Counted from the first letter of the stretch, positions 21,040-34,543 are shown. The stretch is DNA of 64,000 nucleotides from Microvelia longipes (GCA_018340805.1 JACMZG010000008.1:77025884-77089883), one strand, 5' to 3'. Translations and numbers: made by a program. Notes: a model not told the origin generated them from the sequence alone.

Positions 21040-24000
21040 ACTTAGCTCAAAGTTTACAAAAGAGGTGAGAGCTGATCAGAGCTTAATTTTTTTATGTATG
21101 CATAGATTTATTATCTATTTATTTGTAGTTTTAAACAGAAGAGATTCAATTACGTTCGAATTCAGCAAGCATTAAAAATCAACGAGAATTTTATAACTTT
21201 TTAGTGCTTTTTCCATTTCTCATATTTATACGGATATAATTTAAAACTCCTTAAAGAATTTAAACTTTTTTTAAAGAAGAAAGGAATTCTTCTTCTTATT
21301 CTTTAAGCCGGTATTGAAAGCACTCACTCTGGATTACTTTTTCAAACAGTTGTGCTCTACTTTCTTATTATCATAAAAGTTATCAATACGGATGCAATGA
21401 CATCTATATTACTATTATCTATTTTGGAAACTCTATCTAACGAACCCTTAGTTCTACATAAATTTAATTCTTGTGAGTATTTTTTTTAAATTTATAAACT
21501 AATTTGTGATTAAATCTTTTTCAGGAATTCATGTTGACAGGACTCACACTGTCTTTGCCAAGATGTGAAAAGTCTAAAACAAGTGATTTAATTAATAAAG
21601 TTTTTCCAAAGACAGGAAAGTTAAGAAAATTTCAGTAGTTTTAATGAGGACTTAGTAAATAAACTTAAAACTGCTTATTGTTTAGATTCCTAAAAGGGAC
21701 TGTTTCGATTCCACGCATTCGTTTCATTCCAACCTTTATACTTCTCTTTTACTCTGTTTAAGTAATCTTATTTAAAATTTTAATCATGTTTTGTTTATAA
21801 TAACTTTTTTCCTTCCCTTCTGTAAGTAAAGAAGAAAAGTATTGCATTTTTAATTATTCTTTTAACACAAAAAACCTAATCCTCATTAATAAATTGTACA
21901 GTTAAAAATGTCTAGGAAAATATAACAGTCTTGGGAAATGTTGGTTTATATTATTATTAAAAATTCAAATGAAAATCTTGTAAAATTAAACAATAAGGTC
22001 TGAGGTGGCTTAAAAGGGTGACTTAATTCCACACAAAAATATAACTATCTGGGTAGCATAATCCACCCCTTCCTTTCCCCATCATACCTGGATTTAGAGA
22101 TATGTTTATTTTTAGACTACGTTAAAACACAATATAAGCCAACAATAGAAAAAGGTTTAACATAATTTCTTACTAGAAAAAACATAATTTTTACCCATAT
22201 GGACAAAAATTTAATGCCAGAATATCTCATGTAATTTATCTTAAACTATAATTTTTAGTTTTCTTTCTTATGAACGTAAAATGAGATTGTGGGAGACTCT
22301 CCATATTTATCAGCCGTAATTACTCTGGGAAGCGGTTTATCTCATTCACCGGAGGTAATTATTTTTATCTTTTAAACCTGTAAAAAGAGAGCAATATATT
22401 TATCTCATTTTAACCCTCAAAATAATTTTTCATTTTTCATGCAACCTAAAAATCTTTTTTTAAGGTCATTTTGTGGTCTGATGTAATTAATCTTATAAAA
22501 TAACAAAAATAGACACGAAGTATATTTTTACAAACTTATAAATAAATACATAAATAATTTATTTTAATTTTGTGTTATAAAAATGTAACATAAATTTAAA
22601 ATTACTTATTACATCTATAATCCATTATTATTTTTTATTTAATATAATTTCTTATTACCTTTTATTTTCTAACATAAATAACATTATTAGTAGTGTACAA
22701 TTATTACAATTTTATAAATTTAAAAAATATACATTCTGTTTTTTTGACTAAATTCAAATTATAATGAACAAAGTTGGTCATTTGTTTATTTTTTTAAATT
22801 TGGATAATAAAACTAAGTTGAAATAATTTTACTCTTGTTATTAATCATTATATAGAAGTTTATTAAGCATATGAAAGTACAGAAGCTTACTCTTTCTTTA
22901 ATAAGTTACAACGTCATTATCCTCATTAAATTTCAAAATTAATTTTAATTGATAAATTTTGTATCGAACTGAAACCTAATATGGATTTTTTTCTGTGCAA
23001 AAAAATACAAAAAAATAATATTTTTAGTATAAGCGTTCATTTTATTGTTTGACGTAAAAAATTGTACGAACCATAGATCATGGATTTTTATTATAACATG
23101 ACGCCCACTCGATGGGGGAGTAACCTAATAAATTGATAATAGACCCACTTTATGGGGGAGTACCTTAATAAATGCGAAAATATAGGGCTTCATATTTACG
23201 GGATTAAGACCTGTATTCGGAGAGATTTTCCGAACCTATTCCTTGATGAGGCCTTTAAGGATTTCTTAAAAATATCTTAAATAGGCCTTAAGGAAGCATT
23301 GAATCTCTTAAACAGGCCTTAATTGAGGCCACCAGAATTAAGGGAAGAACATGGAAATCCTAAACATTTTAAGTAGTAATTTTGAGAGGGCGGAGCGAGG
23401 GTGGAACGGGAAAGGAAACCTACTTCTCATTTATTTCTTATCACTTTGACAAATGTTCTTAAACAAATGTTGAAAACGTGTCACGCTACTAAGAAAAAAA
23501 TTGAAGAGTTTAAAAATTTTTTAACTAGGTAACAAAAAAACAAGGTTCCATTTAAGCTGATAGAGTTTATAAAGTGATTCAATTGGAGAGTTTTTATGAA
23601 TGACATGAAATTTTTTTTCATGTTTGGTTATTGTCCGAAATTGACGTCATTGCAGCAATAAATAGATAATTTCCAATGATAACAGCTTTTACCGATTCCT
23701 GCAATGACGTCACACGTCATTCATAAAAAAGTCAGGTTACAACCTCCGAATGCGTTTAGTTTGTTTAAATCGAATTGAATCACCTTATAAATTTCGTTCA
23801 TCTTGGAATCTATTATCTTAATATTAATAACGTAATATATAATAACGTTGTCATGGGAATATAAATTGTAAAATAAAATTTAGAAATAAACCCTAAAATA
23901 ATTAAGGGTTTTTTTTAATCTTTACCCTTTCTAAACCTTTCTAAATTCTTTTAGAAACCTTCATTTATTTAAAAGTTAAACGCGTTTCCAGATACAAAAA

Positions 24001-24978
24001 CTCTCAAATATAATTCAAAAATTTATCAGAATTTTAAAATTGTAACAGTTACGGCGAAAATGGGAATTAAGTAACTCCTTCCATGCTATTCCATTAATTT
24101 TAGGCTTTAAGACCTTTAAAGATTTTTTAAATACCATTGGCGAAATAAAATTCACATTCATTCGTTGGCATTTTTCATTTGTTTATGTTAATATATCTGC
24201 TCTTTACATAATAAACAACGAGAATTGTTTTAAAATATAGACACATAAAGCTATCCAGTGGCACCTTATAATATACAAATTTAATGAATAATAAAATATA
24301 ATTTGTGAATTAGTTTAATAACAGTAACATGTTATTCTTGTTTTTAGGAGCTACATTTCATATCCGCGTGACGCAGTGAAATACCCAACATATCTCAGTT
24401 TAAAATATGCATCGTTTTAAAATAACTTGCAATGCATTTAATGATCATTGCTGACAGAACTTATTCAAAATAGAACTAGAAGTGCTTGCACTAAGAAATT
24501 ATCAAACATTTCTATAAGTCTTCTAAATAGAATACTGACAGTAGTTTTATAATTTCCTTTTCTTCTATCATAAGCGATTAAGAATCACTTTATACTTACT
24601 TAATCTTAAGTAGGTATTTTTAAATACTTGCTCATTATTCACGAGGACATTGAAATGTGACTGCTTTTAATTCGAGTGAAACTATACTTTAACTTTGACA
24701 GCTTAAAGATTCTTCTCACACATCAGCTTTCTTCGATAAAAGTGGTTTCCTTTAACAAAAGATAGTTCTCAAATGTACCTTATGCATCAGTCTCTGTATC
24801 AGTATTAGGTTCTGCGATGCAATTCATGGTAACGTTAAGCAACTTGAAAATTAGGATTGAGAAAAGGATGCCAGGAGTTTTGTTTATCGATAAAGACATT
24901 ACTTCTTTGAATGATTTTTCTGTCAAATGTTATAATGTTTGTAAGTGTTTTTTATCTTATCATTATCTAAAAAAAGTA
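21040..24978. other. Gene-free A+T-rich region
   Basis: About 3.9 kb without a supported gene. It contains a two-copy tandem at about 23099-23175 built on CCCACT..ATGGGGGAGTA..TTAATAAAT, and two TGACGTCA palindromes (23642, 23705). No RNA gene or TE coding remnant is recognised. Confidence 0.5.
23099..23175. repeat. Two-copy tandem of about 42 bp
   Basis: GCCCACTCGATGGGGGAGTA and GACCCACTTTATGGGGGAGT head two adjacent similar units, each followed by TTAATAAAT or CTAATAAAT. Function unknown. Confidence 0.6.
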
Positions 24979-25229
24979 AACAGCATTTGTCTTTCCACAA
25001 CGATATAACTGAATATACAAAGCCAGCTATCGACCATAACGATCATCATCAGTGCCGGTGAGATGAGTCTAATTCTTCCTGGCCGGTTTCTTAGGCCACG
25101 GCTTGCAGCAGACTCTGCTACAAACCGGCCAGGAAGAATTAGACTCATCTCACCGGCACTGATGATCGTTATGGTCGATAGCTGGCTTTGTATATTCAGT
25201 TATATCGTTGTGGAAAGACAAATGCTGTT
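24979..25229. mobile_element. Near-perfect 251-bp palindrome (fold-back element)
   Basis: Arms 24979-25089 and 25122-25229 are exact reverse complements except for one missing GAT/ATC triplet in the right arm (CATCATCATC on the left). The loop is 32 bp. Two 60-70-codon frames on opposite strands share MSLILPGRF simply because of the palindrome. Arms this identical imply recent origin or gene conversion. No clear target duplication is visible. Confidence 0.9.
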
Positions 25230-28000
25230 AAAGAATATTCCACAACTCAATAATTTTCGGATTTATCATTATCTTCTGTGACAATGAAATGAAACTATTC
25301 TAACATAAGCCAGCAAATAAATAAATAAGGTTACGCATATTTATTAAAAAGTTACGCAAGGAAAAAATAAATTTTTATTGGCACAAGAAACATTTTTAGT
25401 TTAAGCCACGCCTTATTTTTCTAGTTTTAGGCTCTAAAGATGGACAAGTAATCATATCAGTATAGGGAAATTAGGGCGAGAACAAAACTTTTTCTATATA
25501 CTTACATTGTAGGTGAAAAGCAGTAACGGCCTAAAATACTGCAAATATGAATTCAATAATTTAATTAGCACTAATTCACAAATTTCAGGTTCTCTAATTT
25601 AAACTTTGTTACTTAGATCGATCTGAAATTCATAACACGATGTTCTACAACTAAAAACTCTTCAATGCAGTACAAACAGTGTAAGCATGTCTGAAGCATA
25701 AAGTCATTATTACTATAGGAGGCATCGACTATTTGAGGTTTGAATCATTTTCACACGACACAGAAGGCTTTGCTATGTGTTACATCCTCCAAAGAAATAC
25801 ATATTCATATTTTCCGGCATTTTGCACAGAACGATAAATAAATCATTCGCTCACAACATTTTACATAGTATGGAAAATAAATTAATCTCGGAGATTCTCG
25901 GAGAATAATTAATCCATTTTTCTGGCATTTTGCCACAGTACCAAATTTTGTTTTTTGCTTATGCAAGTAACTGTAATTTTTAACTATTTATTGATTTACT
26001 TTACTTTTCAAAGATTATGATGTGTTAAGGTCTTCCATGTTTCAACATTGCTAATATATATTACTCTTGTATTTTTTAAATATAGTAATACTCTAGTAAT
26101 ATATATTACTCTATGCCTACTACAATAATGAGCTAATGGATACCGAGCTAAAAAAGCTAAGATTTTTGCTTTTGGAAAAAATGAAGTTGTAAACCACTAC
26201 TTTTCTTACATATAAATATCTCACTTTTATATCAATATAAAATGTTTATACAAAACGCTTATAATTTAATTTATACAATTTATTATTTACAATATTTGGC
26301 GCTAAAAGACGCTTTTTTTAAGTTAGCACACACGTAGGGCAAACCTATGAAAGAAAAATCGGATAAAGACATATAAAATCAAGAAGTATATTAATTAGGA
26401 TAAGGGTAAGATTTTTTTTATTAGTCTTTCTCTTTTTCTAAACCATTATGGAAATCTAAAAAAAGACATTTATAAAAATAATGTTTAACTCAAATGATTT
26501 GTATTAAATTTATTAATTTTTCAATCCACTCGACCAATCCTTGTCATCTCTCTACATCCCTGATAACCCACCTAGAAGACTCAGAAGGCGCTGGCCTAGA
26601 GACCTCCTTGGCGAGCAATAAAATATAGAAATACCCTCTGTCAACAGACAGTAAAGGGAATAAAAAAAACATGCCAAGGAGTTCTACCAATGGGTAGCCT
26701 CTCCGTCAAGACTAACAAGCCACAACAACCTTATCATCTCTGTTACTTGTAGCATCTATGTATGTGATAGAATGCAGTGTAACTATAAAATAACTTAAAA
26801 AAATATCAATTTTCATATTGATGTTACAATTACCCATTATTTATCCAAGTATGAAGTATGATCATAATTACAGAAAAAAATTGTTTTATAATACTATTCT
26901 AAAATCGCTTTATATTCACGGTCCATAATTTTTTCCAATACATAATAAATTCTATGGTTCTCTTAGGCTCATATTCAGAGAGTCGAAAAATAGCACACAC
27001 AGGCATGTACAAGTTATCTCATCCGGTAACAGATACTGTTACGTTGTATAGAACTATTTTGATGCAGTAATTTTACTACAAGATGATACAATTAAAAATA
27101 GGTATTATTTCAAACTCTTGAAGGTCTGGAGCTTACACCCTATTTCATAGAATATCTAAGGTTCATTTAAAATTGAATAAAAACACCCACAATGCCCAAA
27201 AAATCAGCTTCGACGTCATTTTGGTTTTTAGTTATTTTAGAAATCATAAAATATTGTTATTAATAAGATTAGTTTTGTTTAAAAAGTTAAATTATTTATT
27301 GAAGAAATTTGATAGGGACCTCTATTTTAAATTATTTATTATGTTAAGGAGAAATATGTCCAAAAACACACTAATTGTGCGGAGCATTCGATCTAATGTT
27401 ATCTTTTTTAAGACTTGACATCAGAATTAATAATATTTAGTAAAGAAGTTTGATTTAAACGATAAGAATTAAGATTTAATTATTAAAGGGGGTTTTGCCC
27501 CAATTATTAAATTTTAACTGTCGACCTTTGTTTAGAATTTTAAGTTACCTCAATAACATTGTTACTTTTCTTGTTTATAACAGAATTTTCGTCTATTACT
27601 ATAGCTGTCTTTAATACTTTTATCTGTAAGTAACCTTGTTCCTGTATTTCTTTATTATTATTATGTTATGCCTTAAAATAAATATCGAAAGCTCAGTAAT
27701 AATTCTGTATTTTTTTATTATATTGGACATATTCCTCCTAAATATAAATAAATAAACCATTAATCTCCTAATTAATCAGTTATCTCAGAAAAATAAAGTT
27801 TCTTATTATACTTTATAAATCAGAGTAATACAATATAAGTCATAATATATAGAATTTAAAGTAAAAATATAAAATATTAACAAAAAAAGTTAAAGTTATA
27901 AATATTAATGCCACAGGACTCTCCTATTCAATGTTGCTCCACTTTATTCTGGATTAAATTAGTTGTTTTAGCCAATAACTGTTACACCCTATAACATCTT
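25230..28000. other. Gene-free region
   Basis: A+T-rich, no supported gene. A less A+T-rich patch at about 26540-26720 (ACCCACCTAGAAGACTCAGA and following) may belong to an old repeat that I do not recognise. Confidence 0.45.
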
Positions 28001-28105
28001 AGATGTCTTTACTGATACACGCTATAAATCTTAAATCTCTTTACTGATACACGCTATACATATTGGATCTCTCTACTGATACAAACTATACATCTTAAAT
28101 GTTTC
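28001..28105. repeat. Three-copy tandem of about 33 bp
   Basis: Units follow the pattern CTTTACTGATACACGCTATA, then AATCTTAAAT or a variant. The third copy reads CTCTCTACTGATACAAACTA. Non-coding. Confidence 0.65.
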
Positions 28106-28429
28106 TAAATTCTTTTCATAATATTTCATCAGAATATCGAGTGAAATGGAAGATAATGTAATATACAATGCATTATCTTCCTTAATACCTTAAACTTAAA
28201 ATCAATTGATTCTTTAAATGTGATACGTTATTTTTCGTGCGGAAAAAATAAATTGGTCTCTTGAAATTTAACGATCATCTGAATTTTAGATGGAAGTAAT
28301 TTAGGAACCCGGAATTTGAAGAAGATGAGTAGACTAAGTGTCGTCTTCAGAAGCTTCTGCCAGCAGAGCCTCTCCTCGACTTTCTTCTTTCTGAAACAGA
28401 ATTTGATAAATGATTAATTACATAAAATA

Positions 28430-30225
28430 ATGGATGACATGTATAACGTATGCATAATAATGGATGGCATGTGTAACGTATGCATAGGGTAAAATGTATA
28501 ACGTATGTATAACAATGTATGAAATGTATATCGTATACATAAGACGATATGTATAACGTATGCATAATAATGGATGGTATGTGTAACGTATGCATAGGGT
28601 AAAATGTATAAGTATGTATAACAGTATAAAATCGTATATCGTATAACGAATGCAAATAATGGACATGTATTGTATAAAGAATGTAATATGACGAATGCAT
28701 AATAATGGATGATGTATGTATAACGAATGCCGAATGCTAATAATGGACATGTATTGTATAACGAAATGTATGACTGTATAACGAATGCATAATAATGGAT
28801 GAATTGTATAACGAATGCATAATAAATGACATAACGAATGCAATAATGGTATGTATAACGAATGCATATGGATGACGTGTATTGTATAACGAATGCATAA
28901 TAATGATGACATGTATTGTATAACGAATGCATAATAATGGATGACATGTATTGTATAACGAATGCATAATAATGGATGACATGTATTGTATAACGAATGC
29001 ATAATAATGGATGACGTGTATTGTATAACGAATGCATAATAATGGATGACATGTATTAATATGAATGACGATGTATAAATGGATAATGGTATGAAATGTA
29101 TTGTATAACGAATGCATAATAATGGATGGCATGTATTGTATAACGAATGCATAATAATGGATGACATGTATTGATGAATGCGACATGTATTGTATAACGA
29201 ATGCATAATAATGGACATGTGTATAATGATATATGGATGACATGTTTGTATAACGAATGCATAATAAATACACGAATGCATAATAAGGATGAAATGTATT
29301 GTATAACGAATGCATAATAATGGATGACATGTATTGTATAACGAATGCATAATAATTGGATGACATGTATTGTATAACGAATGCATAATAATGGATGATT
29401 GTATGAATGACATGTATTGTATAACGAATGCATAATAATGGATGACGCATGTATTGTATAACGAATGCATAATAATGGATGACATGTATTGTATAACGAA
29501 TGCTAATATTGTATTATAACGAATGCATAATAATGGTGACATGTATTGTATAACGAATGCATAATAATGGATGACATGTATTGTATAACGAATGCATAAT
29601 AATGGATGACATGTATTGTATAACGAATGCATTAATGGATATGTATATACGAATGCATAATAATGGGTATTGTATAACGAATGCATAATAATATGACATG
29701 TGACGCATGTATTGTATAACGAATGCATATAATATGACGTATTGTATGCATAATGGTATAACGAATGCATAATTAATGGATGAATGTATTGTATAACGAA
29801 TGCATAATAATGGATACATGTATTGTATAACGAATGCATAATTGGATTGCGACGTGCATAATAATGGATGATGTATTGTATAAACGAATGCATAATAATG
29901 GATGACATGTATTGTATACGAATGCATAATAAATGGATGAATGTATTGTATAACGAATTGTAATGGATGACGTGTATTGTTATAACGAATGCGTATTGTA
30001 TAACGAATGATAATAATGGATGAATGTATTGTATAACGAATGCATAATGGAAATAACTGGATGTATTGTATAAACGAATGCATAATAATGGATGACATAA
30101 CGAATGCACGTGTATTGTATAACGAATGCATAATAATGGATGACATGTATTGTATAACGAATGCATAATAAATGACGTGAATGCATAATAATGGTACGTG
30201 TATTGTATAACGAATGCATAGAGCG
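28430..30225. repeat. 35-bp satellite, about 45-50 units with many indels
   Basis: The consensus unit is ACATGTATTGTATAACGAAT followed by GCATAATAATGGATG. The left edge (28430-28680) is a diverged version with ACGTATGCATA and AGGGTAAAATGTATA variants. The minus strand has no stop in any frame of the consensus, and 35 is not a multiple of 3, so three units translate to a 35-residue period. This yields overlapping minus-strand frames of up to 582 codons built from HSLYNTCH- and AFVIQYM-like peptides. I treat these as artefacts of the repeat: all three phases are equally open and indels are everywhere. Confidence 0.95.
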
Positions 30226-30570
30226 TTATGGTAGAAACACAGAGTCAAAACATTTTAGGGCCATAAAGGAGGAGAAAACTTTTTAAAATGAGGCTTTCTC
30301 ACATTATACAGATATACAGGGTGTAAGGCGATAGATGTAAAGATGAAACGAGGCGGTACTACTAGTAGATATAATTTGCAAGAACTTTAGGTACCCCTGC
30401 AATTTCTATTACGCAATTCTATGTTAATTTTTTAAGTGTTGGTACCTTTAATAAATCGCACATACCAACTAAAAAGTAAATGTTAGAGCCACAAATTTAG
30501 TATTGTTAAAAAGCTTATAAAATTTCCTAAAAATAAATGCTATCAATAAATTAAATATTATATGAAATAT
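30226..30570. other. Gene-free stretch between the satellite and DR copy 3
   Basis: No supported gene. ATACAGGGTGTAAGGCGATA near 30313 resembles a transposon-type end but has no partner that I can see. Confidence 0.4.
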
Positions 30571-31390
30571 GCCGGGGGTATATACTAGGTACCTCGGAAC
30601 TTTTCCTCATCACATCGGACTCGCCAAGCACATCCTCCCTACTTTAAAGTTGCTTGGCTCGTCCTCAGAATATACAATTCAGCAAATTTATACTGCAACA
30701 CGTCTTTGTAATCGCTTCACTCGCTCTCACATAGTTTATAAAAAACATTTGTTTCATTCTCAGCGCACACCCATACACGCTCAATCTTGCTTAACTTTAA
30801 TAATCCACCAAAAACTATAGATATACTTGTCGTATTAAAACAAAACTTAATGTTCGTATTTATTATACGTATACATTATATATTACTATGCATTACTATA
30901 TACTAGTACTAAATTATTACTCTATCTGATTATTATCGGATTTTTACTCTTTAAAAAAACGTACTTAAGTTATTTGATAAAAATTGAACTAAATCAAATT
31001 TTAAAACTTGGCACGTGTAGTTATATACATGGCAATATTCGTGCCAAATCTCAATCCAATCGCATCATTTTTCCGCGGTTTATGATTTTTCAAAATTTTT
31101 GATATATTATTGTGGGTTATTGACGTCATAAAAATATTTTTTGAATAGCACAACTACAACGGTAGACTGATTTTTGGACAAAGTTTCAACTTTCAAGCAT
31201 AAATACACTAGGAGCTAAAATGATAACACACACACTCACACATACAGACAGATAACTTTGACCAAACCACTCAGAAGGTCTTAAAACATCTAAAAGGGAA
31301 AATTCCGGTGACATCCCGGTTACGGATTTTTTCGCAAACACAATAATTTTTCTATATTATATCTTCAGTATAATTGAGGAAAAGTAAAAA
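30571..31390 (-). repeat. DR dispersed repeat, copy 3 (near full length)
   Basis: Reverse orientation: it starts with TACCTCGGAACTTTTCCTCA and ends TCAGTATAATTGAGGAAAAG. Internal landmarks are the CCGGTTACGG-type block, TTATTGACGTCATAAAAATA and the TCTGTCTGTATG block in complement. The 83-codon plus-strand frame at its left end is antisense to the hairpin-motif part and is not conserved in other copies. Confidence 0.8.
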
Positions 31391-32189
31391 TTAAAAAAAT
31401 AGACTTTTCAATTTTTTATTTTTTATGTGTTTAAAATGTGAGGAAACAACCATTACTCCTTCAATCAATAGTAATAACATTACCTCTTCATTGGCTAGTT
31501 TTTTAATACTATTCATTTTAAGTTTAAACCTTTCTTAAAATGAAAGGAACTGAAAGAAACAGTATCTCCACTTATTTAAATAATAATGTATTGACAGAGC
31601 CAGCTTTCAGTTTAACAAACTATCATCAGCGCCGACGAGTCGAGAAGACTTTGTATGAGTCAAGCAACAGACATAAAGGTACTCCCAAAACTTGAAACGA
31701 AGTAATTATGGTTTGTTAAAAACTAAAACTGGCTTTATCAATTGAATATTATTTAAATCAGTGGAGAACTGTTTCTTGCAATTCCTTTTATTAACTCCTC
31801 AGCTCAACTTATTTATCATTCTTAAAATGCAATAAAATAAAATAAATGAATAAGTTACTGAAGGGATTAACTTTGGATTGTTGGGTTTGCTTAAATGATT
31901 TATTCTATCGCGCCTATCAGATTTTTCAGTTTTAAAATGACAAAAAGATAACCAAAATCTAGCACTAGAGCTATTTCTGAAGCTTATGATGTGTCACCAA
32001 TTTGCTTCTCTCTAAAAAGTGACAATAATGACTCAACTAAAATTTCAAAAAATTGTTTGATCGTGCTGATTTTGTATACACATTTACTACAAAGTATGTT
32101 CAACATTTGTATAAAGTTTAAAGTTTATAATCAGCATTAGTTTTGGTTTTATCGATTGACATGTTTAACATAATGTAAACAAATCACGA
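31391..32189. other. Gene-free stretch
   Basis: A+T-rich with no supported gene or boundary. Confidence 0.45.
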
Positions 32190-32690
32190 TTTAAGACCTC
32201 CAGAGTGGTTTTTTTCAAGTTTGAATGCCTGTATGTGTTTGTTATCATCGTAGCTCCTTGTGCATTTATGCTAGAGAAATGAAACTTTGCAGTAGTTGAG
32301 TAGAGAAATGACAACAGCGCTGTAGTTGTCCTATTAAATTTTTTTTATGTCGTCATTAACCCGCACTTATGACTCAGCCGAATTAAAAAAAATCAAAGGC
32401 GGAAAAAGGATGCGATTGGATTAAGATTTAACACGCATGTATCCATCCATAAAACAAGAATATCCAGATTTTCGTTAGAACATATAAGATAAGCAACAGT
32501 GCAGTATGGGTAAGTGCTAAAAATGAAACGGATCTAGTTATTATCTAAGGACGACCGAAGTGAGTACAAAGACGTGTTTAAGTATAAATTTAGCGAATTT
32601 TATATTCCTAGGACGAGCGAAGCGAGTCCAAAGGGGGCAGGGTGAGCGTAGCGAATCCGATGTGATGAGTATCGGGTATACCGTACCCAA
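32190..32690 (+). repeat. DR dispersed repeat, copy 4 (5' truncated)
   Basis: Starts in the AAGACCTCCAGAGTGGTTTT block and runs to GTGATGAGTATCGGGTATAC. It contains an intact GGACGAGCGAAGCGAGTCC at 32611-32629. The TGACGTCA site is mutated to TGTCGTCA. A middle section is deleted relative to copy 1. Confidence 0.8.
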
Positions 32691-33130
32691 TCTTTTAGAA
32701 ATGTGTCGAATGCATGATGTATGTTATTTTTATTGATATTAAACTTTTAAACTAAAAGACATTTGTAGGTTATTATTGTTTTTTTTTATTTTTTTTATTT
32801 AATTAAAATAAATAATTTTTTTTTAAAGTAGAGTAAATGCATGTCATTTAAAATAATAAAACGAAATTAGTTAAGGAATAAGATAATTTGTAAGGAATTG
32901 GTTATTTATTTAATAATGTTTTATTTGTTGAAAACAAAGTCTTTGATTATTTCAACCATGTGCAGCAGTTTTAATTAGTTTTTGTTTTTCTTACATAAAA
33001 ATAAATTGCAACTAATTAATAAACTTACTCTTTGTATACAAAATTTAAACTTTTTGTTTAATTTTGGAAAAGAAATCTTATATTTCCTTACAAACCCTTT
33101 CCAAACTGGATTCCAACAATAAAATGTAAT
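32691..33130. other. Gene-free A+T-rich spacer
   Basis: Poly-T and A+T-rich sequence. The last 100 bases (AAATCTTATATTTCCTTACA and following) recur in complement-related form near 34900-34960 and belong to the adjoining fold-back family. Confidence 0.45.
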
Positions 33131-33847
33131 AAAAATTCTGGCGCGGTGGTCCGCATGTCGGGCGAATTTCCTTTGGATGCGTGTTTCCGTGCTTTTTACA
33201 TTATATAAGTTTACAACTACTAAATAAATAATTCCGGCGCGGTGGTCCGCTGTCGGGCGAATTTCATTTAGAATGGGTGTTTCCGTGCTAAACAACCCAT
33301 TTTTTGCTTATGCAAGAACCATGCCCATTGCGTGGTTCCGGTTCATGCTTTAGAACCTAAGCAGTTACTCAATTGTCAAGCACTGCTCGTAACTCATTTT
33401 GTCTGTATTTTTCAAAGGAAATGCTCATAATTATCCAGTTGGTTGTACAAAACTATGCCTCTAAAATTAGATGTACACACTATTATTTGCACTAGTTTAA
33501 AGCATAGTTACTTATCTTTAAGCTAAGTCAGTTATCTTTAAAGGATTTAGCGCATTTCCTTTGAAAAATACAGACAAAATGAGTTACGAGCAGTGCTTGA
33601 CAATTGAGTAACTGCTTAGGTTCTAAAGCATGAACCGGAACCACGCAATGGGCATGGTTCTTGCATAAGCAAAAAATGGGTTGTTTAGCACGGAAACACC
33701 CATTCTAAATGAAATTCGCCCGACAGCGGACCACCGCGCCGGAATTATTTATTAGTAGTTGTAAACTTATATAATGTAAAAAGCACGGAAACACGCATCC
33801 AAAGGAAAATTCGCCCGACATGCGGACCACGCCGCCAGAATTATTTT
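33131..33847. mobile_element. Large fold-back element, arms of about 295 bp
   Basis: Arms 33131-33424 and 33552-33847 are nearly perfect reverse complements around a 127-bp centre. Each arm itself contains two related units built on CCGGCGCGGTGGTCCGC and GGGCGAATTTC..TT..GAAT..GTGTTTCCGTGC, about 100 bp apart. A diverged relative lies at 43995-44448. Minus-strand frames of 84-106 codons over the arms follow the inverted repeat and are not genes. Confidence 0.9.
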
Positions 33848-33885
33848 CTAGTTGTAAACTTATATTAAGTAAAAAAAACGAAAAA

Positions 33886-33970
33886 ATTATGGACCCTTCC
33901 AGGATTCGAACCAGGTACCCTGAGTTTGAGTGGTCGTATTGACTCCGGACCACCAGCATTCAACTCAGAG
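33886..33970 (-). other. Sequence with a pol III box-B-like motif
   Basis: The minus strand holds CCTGGTTCGAATCCTGG, including GGTTCGAATCC, an exact box-B consensus. However, the flanking bases do not form a T-stem and no cloverleaf can be drawn, so this is not a tRNA gene. A second GGTTCGAATTCC lies at about 34612, plus strand. A diverged equivalent is at 44515-44610. Possibly a tRNA-derived SINE remnant. Confidence 0.3.
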
Positions 33971-34300
33971 GCGTAAAAAACATTGAAAACGACACCCTAC
34001 TGGAAATTTAATTTTCAACGACCGTAATTTTGGTTTTTTATAATTTTTGTGGTTTTTTCGACTTTTTGGTAACTTAAAGTGGTCGTATCGACTTCGGACC
34101 GGTTTCATTCGATTTAGCGCCCAAAATTACATAGAAAACGACACCCTACTCGAAATTTATTTTTTATCGACCTAAATTTTGGTTTTCGGTCATTTACAAT
34201 GGTTTTTTCGATTTTTAGGTCACTTACAGTGGTCGTATCGACTTCGGACTGGTTTCATTCGATTCAGCGTCTCAAAAAACATAAATATTGACCTTTTTCG
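33925..34300. repeat. About 148-bp tandem, three copies
   Basis: GTGGTCGTATCGACTTCGGA (or a close variant) recurs at about 33931, 34079 and 34229. Each is followed by CATTCRAYTYAG and, in two units, by GAAAACGACACCCTACT. A diverged, shorter version follows the related fold-back element at 44560-44640. Confidence 0.75.
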
Positions 34301-34498
34301 CGGCAAAAAATATTAACCCTGAATTTTGCCGATTTTTTGAAAATTTCGCTGACTTAGCAAACCGGGTTGATGACGTCATAAAAACCTGGTTTTCAATAGG
34401 GTTCGTTTTCTCCCCAAGATTGATTTTTGTACCAAGTTTGGTTAAAAAATATTAATCCGTTCGAAAGATAGAGTGTTTACAAGAAAGTGTCTAGAAAT

Positions 34499-34500
34499 AC

Positions 34501-34537
<37 letters not shown>

Positions 34538-34543
34538 ATATAT
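34499..34543. repeat. (TA)n microsatellite
   Basis: A nearly pure TA run in two blocks. Confidence 0.95.

Noticed and set aside
24817..25281. Three short frames around the palindrome
   Set aside because: Two share a peptide only because of the inverted repeat; none has a recognisable domain.
28414..30248. Minus-strand reading frames of 117-582 codons
   Set aside because: They are translations of the 35-bp satellite, which has no stops in any minus-strand phase; phase changes at every indel.
33886..33970. tRNA gene on the minus strand
   Set aside because: Only a box-B-like motif is present; the T-stem and acceptor stem do not pair and no anticodon arm is plausible.
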